From contig MU624808.1 of assembly GCA_025349905.2 (NCBI GenBank), positions 1 through 22,885 of the forward strand: 22,885 bases of DNA, in the 5' to 3' direction. Each line of letters opens with the position of its first letter. Position 1 is the stretch's first letter. This document shows positions 1 to 7,364 of the stretch, in pieces. This DNA comes from Blastocladiella britannica (Eukaryota; Blastocladiomycota; Blastocladiomycetes; Blastocladiales; Blastocladiaceae). Both the position numbers and the translations under genes were made by a program. The notes under the pieces were generated by a model. The model was not told the DNA's origin, made no database searches, and saw nothing but the letters and a program-made list of their open reading frames with translations.

Positions 1-109
1 TTTTGTTTCTTTTTCACTTTTAGCTCCAGGTGAACTCAGAGCCTGAACAGCACCAATACTCTTCCCAGGGATATTCCGCGCGCTCGTCGCAACATGGCAC
101 GAGCAAAAA
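1..109. other. Left edge, no confident gene; possible 3' end of a plus-strand gene
   Basis: This stretch lies downstream of the minus-strand ZZ/EF-hand gene. A T-rich run ending in TTTTAG at 18-23 looks like a plus-strand 3' splice site. If so, the following exon would stop at TGA 31-33 or TGA 44-46 in two frames, or stay open to 320, antisense to the neighbour, in the third. A convergent gene ending within the first 50 bases would match the tight convergent spacing elsewhere in the window. Both strands have open frames here and nothing is recognisable, so this is inference only. Confidence 0.2.
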
Positions 110-2065
110 TTACCATACTGAGCCCATAGTTTCGAACCACGAAATCAGCGTCGGGTCGGCTTCCACGTACGCCTTGAAATCGTCAAACGCGAGCCATCCG
201 CGACCCTCAACGTCGATCCCCAAGAAAGTTTTGTCGACCATTTCCGCAATAGCCTCCTGCGACATTTGCTCCATGATGGGCTGCAACCGATCGCCACCAT
301 TGGCTGCACCAGCGCCGTGACCGCCAAGCGCACCGACATCGAGCGACATGACGCGCGCCGCGGCCGCGGGTGCCAGCAGCGCAGTCCCTGACCGACGAGC
401 GGCCGCGGCCATGGCCAGTGCTGGGTGCACGCCGCCGGTCGCTGATCCGGGCGCGCCGAAGATCCCGGACCCGGGGAACGCTGATCCGAGCGGGGTGGCG
501 GGGACGGACGAGAGCTGGCCGGCATCGCCGTGGTGGTGATGATGTTCGTCATCGGCGTCCTCGTCCGGGTCTTCCACGGTGGCCCCACCCAGCAGCGCAC
601 GAGGCGGCTGCTGAGCAGAGGCAGCAACAGATGCTGCGGATCCAGGAATCAGCGACGAGTTGCGTGACGGCAGCGCCGAGAGGGGCGATGCATGTGCGTC
701 GGGATCGTCGCCCTTCTCCCAGTCGCCGCCCGCGCCAGGACCAGCAGCGCCACCGGCAGCAGGTGTACGGCGCGACCCAGGGGATGAAGAGGCGGCCGGC
801 GCGTCCTCGCCCGGACGCGACACGGCGTTGGCGGGGATCGGCGCGGTGAATGCGGCCGAGACGGGCTTGTTGGTGCTGTCGTCGAACCCTTCCATCATTT
901 CCTCCTCCATGGCCTTGACCACGTCGCGCACGAGTTCCATGGACAGGTGAAAGTATGCCTTTTTTTCATAATGGTTAGTACCAAAAAAGAAAAAAATGAG
1001 AAAGGATAAAGGAGAATACCTTGAACATGGCGTGCAGCTCGTCGCGCGTGATCCGCCCGTCACCATTCAAGTCGTACCCTTTAAACGCCGCGTCAATCTT
1101 CTCATCCAGCGTTCCCTTACACAGCACACTGAGACCTTTGGCCATTTCCGCAAACGAGATGAACCCGTTCTTGTCGGCGTCGAAAAAGTACCACACGCGG
1201 TCAGTGATCAGGTTCTTTTCGAGACCCAGAGGACCCAGCGACTGCTCATAGACCCCGCGCGGAATGCCCTTGTCGTTGGTAGCCAGGGCCTTGTACTGCT
1301 CGTACAGCGCGTCGAGCTCGAGCGCATCGAAATGCGTCAACGATTGAAGCGTGCGCGACGCGTCGGTGGCCAGCGTGTCGCCCGAGGGCCGATTGCCCGG
1401 GTAAAAGGGGTTGAGCAGCGTGGTGCGCGGGTTGGCCAGCGGCGGGATCGGGATCCGGATCTTGAGAAACACGTGGGTGCGGGTGTGCACTTCTTGTGCC
1501 TCGCAGGATTCGCAGACGTCTAATCTTTTTTTTTAGTATAGAAATACAATATGGAGAGAATAAAATGTTTACCAAAATCGACGCAGTTGGAGCACTTGAA
1601 CCGCACGCCCCGGACTGGGGAGGTACCGCAGTGGTTGCAGGTGATCCCGCGGTGAATAAACCCGTCCTTGCGCGCCTGGTCCTCGGCCACGCTGTACAGC
1701 AGCGACAGCAAGTTCTGGGACTCGGTGGAGCGATCGGTAGCACTGGTGGTTGTGACCACGTCTGTGGTTGATGACGTCGAGGGGCCACCGGCCAGTTCGT
1801 CGGCAGTGGCACGCAGAGCAACGGCGGCAGGGGACGGGCCAGTGTGCAGCGGGTTGTCGTTGCTCTCTTCCTCGTCGTCGTTATTGGCGGGTGGTTGGGA
1901 AGAAACAGCAGCAAGGCGGCGTCTTGAGGAAGTCGCAGAGGAACGGGCCGAGGGAGGCGTGGCCGACATAATCCAGGCGGCAGTGGAAAACGCAGCCCCC
2001 GCCGCGGCCGACAGCACCACGGGGAGCATGGCGGCGGCAATGCTCTGCTGCGGTGGTTGGGACAT
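110..2065 (-). CDS. ZZ-type zinc finger and EF-hand protein
   Basis: Three exons are read on the minus strand: 2065-1573, 1519-1020 and 958-110 (613 aa). The introns of 53 and 61 nt keep frame, and the first splits the ZZ finger between Phe and Asp. A hydrophobic segment lies at about 13-33, followed by a low-complexity linker. The ZZ finger is at about 138-185 (CNHC near 143, then CSNC and CESC). Two EF-hand loops follow near 278 (DADKNGFISFAE) and 314 (DLNGDGRITRDE), with a degenerate one near 580 in the last 34 residues. The C-terminal half between them is Ala/Pro/Gly-rich and has a five-His run. EF-hands bind calcium and ZZ fingers bind zinc and peptides. The combination suggests a membrane-anchored calcium-responsive adaptor, but no substrate is known. 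The protein ends shortly after the last EF-hand with a conserved-looking SWFE segment, so I take the stop as genuine. Confidence 0.85.
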
Positions 2066-2068
2066 TTT

Positions 2069-2088
2069 TTTTATTTTATTTTATTTTA
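2069..2088. repeat. TTTTA pentanucleotide microsatellite (4 units)
   Basis: Four exact TTTTA units directly follow a run of T next to the start codon of the ZZ/EF-hand gene. In that gene's mRNA this would be an A/U-only leader segment. Confidence 0.85.
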
Positions 2089-2127
2089 AACTCCCCGTCT
2101 TCTCCGAAGAGATGAGGGCGCAGTGCC

Positions 2128-2154
2128 TTAGTTAAGACACAGTCGTTGGGACAT
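2128..2154 (-). other. Upstream ORF (8 codons plus stop) in the ZZ/EF-hand leader
   Basis: On the minus strand an ATG at 2154 opens a frame encoding MSQRLCLN and then TAA. The main protein begins MSQ from a nearly identical context. GTTGGGACATTT is present at both 2056-2067 and 2145-2156, 89 bp apart. Whether the element is in the mRNA depends on where transcription starts. Confidence 0.4.
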
Positions 2155-2215
2155 TTCTTTATATCGAAAAAAGGCTTCTTGAAAGCGAGCCTCCGACTGA
2201 TCAGTCAAGGAGAAA

Positions 2216-2964
2216 ATGTCGTCAGCACTCGACTCCTCGGGCCCCTCGGCCGTCAAGCGCCGGACCAATGCCTCTGCCAACAGCGCTGACAACACCCCAA
2301 CCAACGCCGATCTGCTCGACGACGACTCGGCGATCCTGGACGAGGAACAGCAGCAGGCGCTTCTGGCCGAGTTCATGACCGACGGACTGGCCCTGGACCA
2401 AGCATTCAAAGTGGTCATGCTGGCGCTATGCGGGACCTGTGTCTTCTTGTACTGCACATCCTTTCAGCCAAGTGTGCCAATACTGACGAATCAAATATGT
2501 AATAAAGGTCCTCGGCCCAAGTCTACCACGCCGTCTTCCGAGGCGGCGCCGGCATCCCGATGGTCGGTGTCGCAACCACCATGCACCCGTACCCCGAGCT
2601 TGGGTACATCACCACCGCCGCTCCCTTTGCGTTCCTGATGGCCTACTTGTTCTACGACTTGCGCGAACTGAACCGCGACCCGCCCGATTACATGGCCGCG
2701 ATCCGTCGCAACACGGCGCTAGCAAAAGGGTTGATGGTAATGATTGCGGTCGCTTGGATCAACTTGTCGGCCACCTTACTGCGCGGCCAGTTTGGGACCG
2801 TCCCCGAAGGATCATCTGCTGACGCGTCCATGTGGGACAAGGTCTGGTGGGCGGTGCCGATGATGATGTTCTCGGTGTTCTGGTACTCGGTCAAGGAAAT
2901 GGTGCGGGTCGCGTCCGAGATCTTGGATCTCGAAGGGCTGCAGTACAAGCTCAAGGGCGCCTAG
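2216..2964 (+). CDS. Small multi-pass membrane protein, function unknown
   Basis: Exons 2216-2448 and 2508-2964 give 229 aa. The 59-nt intron has donor GTACTG, a perfect branch-like TACTGAC at 2480-2486, and acceptor AAAG. The first 60 residues are polar and acidic and probably cytosolic. Four hydrophobic segments follow at about 64-85, 110-127, 150-169 and 189-206, with a polar Arg/Asp-containing loop between the second and third. I do not recognise the family. There is no signal peptide before the polar N-terminus. The start lies in an AAAATG context. The stop is 15 bp from the stop of the convergent TMEM97-like gene. Confidence 0.8.
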
Positions 2965-2979
2965 TCCAATACATTCTAT

Positions 2980-3577
2980 TTACTTGATCTTTTTGATCTT
3001 CTTGATCTTCTCGGACACTGGATTGGGATGGCGAGGGTAGTAAAACCCAAAGTACACCACCGCCAGGATGGGCATGGCGAGGAACGGCGCGTAAATCAAG
3101 GCCATTAGTGACACCCGTTGCCATGGTGCCAGCGACGGCGCCACTGCAAACTCGTGCATGATCGGCAGCAGCGTCGTGGTCACATGCGCGCCGTACGCGA
3201 CTAGGACCGTCCGCGTCTTGTCGCCGACTTCATCTATTCTCACGTTTGGTCAGTTCCTGCACGCACTACGACAAGATGTATAAAGTACCATGCCACAGCT
3301 GCCAGCACGCGAAAAAGAACACGGGCAGCTGGACCAACAGCTCGGCCCAGATGAACGTGGCAAACCACCGCAGTGACGGATCCGTGGCCACCCGCGCCAT
3401 CAGGAAATCGCCAAATGTGTTGGCGTACCACGCAGCCAGACGCGCCAGTGATTCCGGGTACCAGTGCGGCAAGATCCCCTGGAAATCCATGCATAGTGAC
3501 GCGACAATGTGCAGTGCAAAGTAAACAAAGAATGCTGCATCGGTCGGTCGGTGCGACCACGGACGAGCCGAATACAT
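2980..3577 (-). CDS. TMEM97: TMEM97/sigma-2 receptor-like EXPERA protein
   Basis: Exons 3577-3289 and 3233-2980 give 180 aa. The 55-nt intron (GTACTT...ATAG) contains AACTGACC as a branch site. Four transmembrane helices and the spacing of conserved acids fit TMEM97. These are Asp31 in the LCMDFQ motif, Asp57 in the FGD loop, and Glu79 in IWAELLVQLP. The EXPERA family includes EBP and TM6SF2 and sits in the ER, and TMEM97 binds sterol-like ligands. The C-terminus ends KKIK, a canonical KKxx dilysine ER-retrieval signal, encoded by 9-bp repeats near 2983-3009. The start codon lies one base after the stop of the upstream zinc-ribbon gene, leaving no intergenic promoter space. Confidence 0.87.
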
Positions 3578-3578
3578 T

Positions 3579-4835
3579 TTAAATTATCGTATGCCACCCG
3601 GAGGTGAACCCGGAGGTGAACGTGCCTGGCGGGAAGTCCCCCCTCTTCATATCCAGCAACACCCGACAATCCTCGGGATCCACGCCCGGCATGCGCGCGT
3701 ACGCGCTAAACTCCATCGACCAGTCGGCCAGCATCGAGTCCGGGCTAATGATCATGCCGGCCACCTGCATCCGTAAGTACTCGGCAATTTCGATCGCCAG
3801 CGTCTCTGGGTGGTACCGCGCGCCCATCGTCGTGAACGCGCTGCGTAGCAGCACCGGGTTGGACACGGCCATAAGTTCGGCTGAAGTCACGGCCATGCGG
3901 GTCAGATCGGCGACCGATAACCATCCGTCGCGGTCCGCGTCGAGGGCTGTGAGGATCCGGTACAGGGGCGCAGTGTACCGCGGGTTCAAGCTGTAGTCCG
4001 ACTGCAGAAAGGAGGTGGGGGACGCGTACGGGTACGGGTGGCCGATCCGTTGCATGGTCGGGTACGCGGCCGGGAGTGGGTCGATCCGTGGTAGAACCAT
4101 TTCGGCGGAGGAAGGTGTCGCACGCGGTGGAAATGCCGGTGCTGCTTGTGCTGCTGCTGGCGAATGCGGTCCCGCGGCTCCAGCCCCAGAAAAAAGGCGC
4201 CCGTACCCAGGGATGGCGGCAGCAATCCGGTCCATCTGCTGCTGGTACGCCTGCTGGTACACGGGCTGGTACTGCGCCAGTTGTTGCTGGTACGCTTGCT
4301 GGAACACGTCCATGGGTCCGCCACCCAGGGTTGGGGTGGTGGCCGCATACGCCGGGGCACTCGTATATGTCGGTGCACTCGCAGCTGCAGGGGCACTCGT
4401 GTACGCTGGTGCCGGTGCTGCTGCCACTGACGACGACGGACGAGGCGGAATGACGGGCGGAAGAGACTCCTTGGCATGAGGAGCTAGGGCCGGGGCGACG
4501 ACCGGGGCGACGACCGGGGCCACAGTTGGCGTGGAAATCTGCGGAGGAAGAGGAGCGGCCCAGTCCTCCGTTGTCTGCTTGACCTTGGGCGCAGTGTCCG
4601 TCAAGTGCTCGAGTAGCAAGGGCTCCTCGTCGGTCAGCTGGTACATTTCATTGCCCGAGTTTGTCCGGAGGGGTACTTCCCTAGTGGACGACTTTCGCTC
4701 CACTGTAGAAGCGGGGACGGCGGTGCTGGCGGTGCTGGCGGTGACAGCGACGAGGGTCTGGCGAGTCCCGCATTCGGGACAGAACTTGGTCGCGGCCGAC
4801 GGCAGAGTGTAGCCGCACTCGTGGCAAAATGGCAT
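3579..4835 (-). CDS. Zinc-ribbon and EF-hand protein with Pro/Ala/Gln-rich linker
   Basis: One uninterrupted exon encodes 418 aa. The N-terminus is a compact zinc ribbon with Cys4, Cys7, Cys19 and Cys22 (C-x2-C, x11, C-x2-C). Residues from about 25 to 280 are low complexity, rich in Pro, Ala, Gln, Tyr and Ser, including VVAP and AYQQQ repeats. An EF-hand loop begins near residue 299 (DADRDGWLSVAD). About 108 further residues look folded and may contain a second degenerate EF-hand. Function is not recognised; it could be a calcium-responsive scaffold. The start at 4835 is the first ATG and is directly followed by the zinc ribbon. Two perfect 12-bp tandem duplications lie inside the gene, one at its extreme 3' end. 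Confidence 0.8.
   Translation of the reverse strand: MPFCHECGYTLPSAATKFCPECGTRQTLVAVTASTASTAVPASTVERKSSTREVPLRTNSGNEMYQLTDEEPLLLEHLTDTAPKVKQTTEDWAAPLPPQISTPTVAPVVAPVVAPALAPHAKESLPPVIPPRPSSSVAAAPAPAYTSAPAAASAPTYTSAPAYAATTPTLGGGPMDVFQQAYQQQLAQYQPVYQQAYQQQMDRIAAAIPGYGRLFSGAGAAGPHSPAAAQAAPAFPPRATPSSAEMVLPRIDPLPAAYPTMQRIGHPYPYASPTSFLQSDYSLNPRYTAPLYRILTALDADRDGWLSVADLTRMAVTSAELMAVSNPVLLRSAFTTMGARYHPETLAIEIAEYLRMQVAGMIISPDSMLADWSMEFSAYARMPGVDPEDCRVLLDMKRGDFPPGTFTSGFTSGWHTII
3597..3620. repeat. Perfect 12-bp tandem duplication at the 3' end of the zinc-ribbon gene
   Basis: CCCGGAGGTGAA occurs twice back to back and encodes a duplicated Phe-Thr-Ser-Gly in the last residues of the protein. It lies 20 bp upstream of the TMEM97-like start codon, so it is also in the only place that gene's proximal promoter could be. 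Confidence 0.9.
4490..4521. repeat. 12-bp tandem repeat, about 2.7 units
   Basis: CCGGGGCGACGA is repeated at 4490-4501 and 4502-4513, with a partial third unit. On the minus strand it encodes repeated Val-Val-Ala-Pro in the linker of the zinc-ribbon/EF-hand protein. Confidence 0.85.
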
Positions 4836-5297
4836 TTTTCAATGAAATTGAGGCAATTTCAAATACAATCAGAGCTTGAGCAGCCAGCTTCGCGGGATCC
4901 TAGTCCTTGAGTGTGGCGGGCCATTGGACGCGGTCCCTCCCATATTTCAATGTCATGGGTCTCCTCGGACAACTCCAACCAAAATCTTCACCATATGGTC
5001 GATGGCGAATTCAACGTGCCCAACCTCTAGCTTAATACGCGCTCAAGTACCCAGCCTGCACGGAAACTGCGATGCCATCGCGCTTGTTCGGCCAAGGTCG
5101 CTGGTGCTGACGTGTAATCTTTTATCCGAAGAAACACTCTGAAACATCGAAAAAACTTCGCTGCGGCGCAGCACCAAGCACGAGAAAATAATCGTTTCAC
5201 TTCATCGTCGTTGGTCCCTGGTGGTTCTTCGCTCGCTCTTTTTACGCAGCATCGACGAGAGCAAGGGACTTGGTCAATAACAAAAGTAAAAAGAAGA
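4836..5297. promoter_or_regulatory. Divergent promoter region, the largest gene-free gap
   Basis: These 462 bp separate the zinc-ribbon gene (-) from the solute symporter (+). Next to the minus-side start is an 8-bp perfect inverted repeat with a 3-nt loop (4843-4861). The middle holds short open frames on both strands: plus 4950-5030 (26 codons) and minus 5147-5043 (34 codons). Neither resembles a known protein, and no RNA gene was recognised. The last 130 bp are a plausible leader for the symporter. Confidence 0.5.
4843..4861. repeat. Short hairpin 7 nt from the zinc-ribbon start codon
   Basis: TGAAATTG and CAATTTCA are perfect reverse complements separated by AGG. In the minus-strand mRNA this would form an 8-bp stem with a 3-nt loop ending 7 nt before the ATG. 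It is A/U-rich, so the stem would be weak; it could equally be a protein-binding palindrome. Confidence 0.6.
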
Positions 5298-7200
5298 ATG
5301 AGCAAAGAACCACCACTGGTCCTGGCGCCTATCCAGCAGCTGGTCCCCTCAGCAACATGGACGGCCGTCACCTGGGCGTGCAGTGTCGTCGCCGTCGTCT
5401 CGTTTGCCGGCACGGCGTTATTGTACGCTCGGCGATACTTGAGGACCCCGGGCACTGCTGACTTTACGACCGACATTTTCCTGTCGGCACGACGCACGCA
5501 GCCGTCAATACGTATCGCTTGGTCATTCTTTGCCGGCACCATGGGTGCATGGGCGGTTGCTACGCCCGCGTCCCTTGTCGCCACCACCGGTATACTGGGT
5601 CTCGTCAGCTACGCGGTCTCGTCCGGGATCCCACCCATCATGCTGGCGTTTGTGGGGGATAAAGTGCAAGCATTGTTGCCGCGGCCCCTATCCCTGAGTG
5701 ACTTTGTGCTGTGGCGGTACGGCCGCGCCGCACAGGTGCTAGTGACGTCAATCGTGTTCATCAACTGCGCGTTTGGACTCGTCAGCGAGTACTCCACCAT
5801 GGGCTCCATCTTTCGCGCGTTCGTGAAGTCGGTCCCGCACCCGATGGTGGTTCTGATTGGCGCTGCAGCCATCACGTACTCGGCGTACGGCGGGTTGCTG
5901 ATCAGTATCATCACCGACCAGCTGCAGGGCGTGTTTGCGGCCGTGCTGATGGCCACGCTCGCCATCTACTTGGGCGTTTCGTTCCCGCGCGGCGCGGAGC
6001 TCCCACCGTTCCCGTACGACTCGTTAGGTGTCACGGCCGCGGGGTACTCGACGCTGTTCACGCTGCCGGTGTCTATGGTCGCTTCGTCGTTCTTCTCCGA
6101 GGCCATGTGGCAGCGCGTGTGGGCCGCCGAGTCAAGGGCAGCGCTGCGGTCCGGATCGGTGTTGGCGGCACTGCTGATTGTCATTTCGATCGGGTTCCTG
6201 GGACTCACGGGATTGCTGAGTACTTGGGCGTATGCGCCGGTCATTGATCCGAACGGGCCAACGGCCAACTTGCTCACGTTTTACGTGCTGGGCGACCGGC
6301 AGTACTCGTGGCTCGGGATCGTGGCCGTGGTGCTGACCATCACCATGAACATGGCATGAACCATATTTTTTGTTTTTGTTTTACTTTGAGCGCTCACTTC
6401 ATTTACATGAATAGTCGGCAGTAGACTCGGGAATGAACGCGCTGACAGTGATTCTGTCGGCCAATTTCTTCCGGTCCCGGTCGCTCTCGTTCACGCGGTA
6501 CTTGGTGATTAGCATGAACGTACCCATCATGCTCGCCGGCACTTTCGGGTTACCTGTCCTCAACCTGTTCCTGACCACCAACTTGCTGACGACCGGCGGG
6601 TTCTTGCCATTGGTCTCGGGCCTGCTGGACCCGTCGCGGGACTGGATCTCGGGATATGCAATGGTGTTTGCGACGGCCACGGGTGCGGTGGCGCTGACCG
6701 TGTACGGAGCGGTAGCAGCTCCCATTGATTGGGCGAGCAACACCGTGCTTGACGGCATCGTATGGGCATGGTGGTCCAACCAGTACGACTACCGCGCGTT
6801 CTTAGTCCCGTTGCTAGCGTCAGTGGCGGCGCTGGTCGCGTGGTGCCTGATCGCGCGCGCGCTGTTTGTGGTGGCGGGGGTCGAGGGACAAGGGTTTACC
6901 CCCGCGATGCGCGCGGTCGTGGAGGCCATGGCGGCGGCCGAGCGCGCCGAGCAAGACGAGTTGGCACGACAACATCGGGCCGTGCCTGCTGCTAACCCGT
7001 GGGCACCTGAACCGTTTTACTCGAGCGGGACGTCGCCGTCGCGCGAGTACAGCCAGCAGCAGCAATTGGATCAGCGACAGCAGCAGCAAAGAGTTTATTA
7101 CGACCAGCAACGGCAACTCCAACAACAACAACAACAGCAGCAGCACCTACAATCGCCGACGCAGATCGACGACCGCGATAAGGTCCATCGCCACTGGTGA
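5298..7200 (+). CDS. Sodium:solute symporter family transporter (DUR3-like)
   Basis: Exons 5298-6353 and 6415-7200 give 613 aa. The sequence has the many hydrophobic helices of the SSS/SLC5 fold, with family-like segments FFAGTMGAWAVATP, SAYGGLLISIITDQLQG and SAVDSGMNALTVILSANFF. Fungal members near this type import urea (DUR3), but the substrate cannot be read from sequence. The last motif is restored only if the 61-nt segment 6354-6414 is removed, giving a GC donor and TAG acceptor. Exon 1 otherwise hits TGA just after the motif begins. The cytosolic tail is Gln-rich from about residue 560, with CAG and CAA mixed. The first in-frame ATG is 5298, in an A-rich context. The gene converges on the kinesin. 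Confidence 0.85.
6354..6414 (+). other. Non-canonical GC-AG intron in the solute symporter
   Basis: Exon 1 ends AACATG at 6353 and the next bases are GCATGA. The acceptor is GAATAG at 6414. Phase 0 joining restores the conserved SSS motif around SAVDSG. No GT donor nearby both keeps the frame and avoids the TGA at 6357-6359. Confidence 0.75.
7048..7146 (+). repeat. Gln-rich (CAG/CAA) low-complexity tract
   Basis: Mixed CAG and CAA codons with interspersed Arg, Leu and Tyr encode the tail of the symporter. The mixture is not a pure triplet expansion and should be relatively stable. Confidence 0.8.
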
Positions 7201-7364
7201 TTCCTCTTCCTTTTTCAGTTTGGCGTGTGTTTTCTTTCCTGGCCTCTCAGCCTTTGTGTCCTCTGCCTTCCCTTGGCAGCCATCTTCAGTTCCTTGCAGT
7301 CCTAAAACATCTACATGCTTGCGCGGTATGGTGGACCCGTCAAAAAAAAAATATATCTATACAT
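7201..7364. other. Convergent 3' intergenic region
   Basis: This 164-bp gap lies between the stops of the symporter (+) and the kinesin (-). It contains pyrimidine-rich sequence on the plus side and an A9/TATATCTATA stretch at about 7341-7360. It is presumably 3' UTR and polyadenylation sequence for both genes. No gene was seen in it. Confidence 0.6.

Larger units (their letters stand above)
2066..2215. promoter_or_regulatory. Bidirectional promoter, ZZ/EF-hand and membrane-protein genes
   Basis: These 150 bp separate two start codons pointing outward, so both core promoters must lie here. The minus-side leader carries four TTTTA units (2069-2088). It also carries an eight-codon upstream ORF (2154-2128) whose start region repeats the main start exactly over 12 bp. 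No TATA box or recognised factor site was assigned. Confidence 0.6.

Noticed and set aside
24..320. A plus-strand exon extending to 320
   Set aside because: It would overlap the last EF-hand region of the minus-strand gene antisense. The composition is uninformative beyond the first 80 bases; only the short left-edge possibility is kept.
4953..5147. A selenoprotein-like minus frame with one internal TGA
   Set aside because: The two halves (34 and 29 codons) are open in the same frame, but no known selenoprotein motif or SECIS-like structure was recognised and chance explains short open stretches.
5211..5297. An N-terminal extension of the symporter
   Set aside because: There is no ATG in this stretch; 5298 is the first in-frame ATG and has the A-rich context typical of the window.
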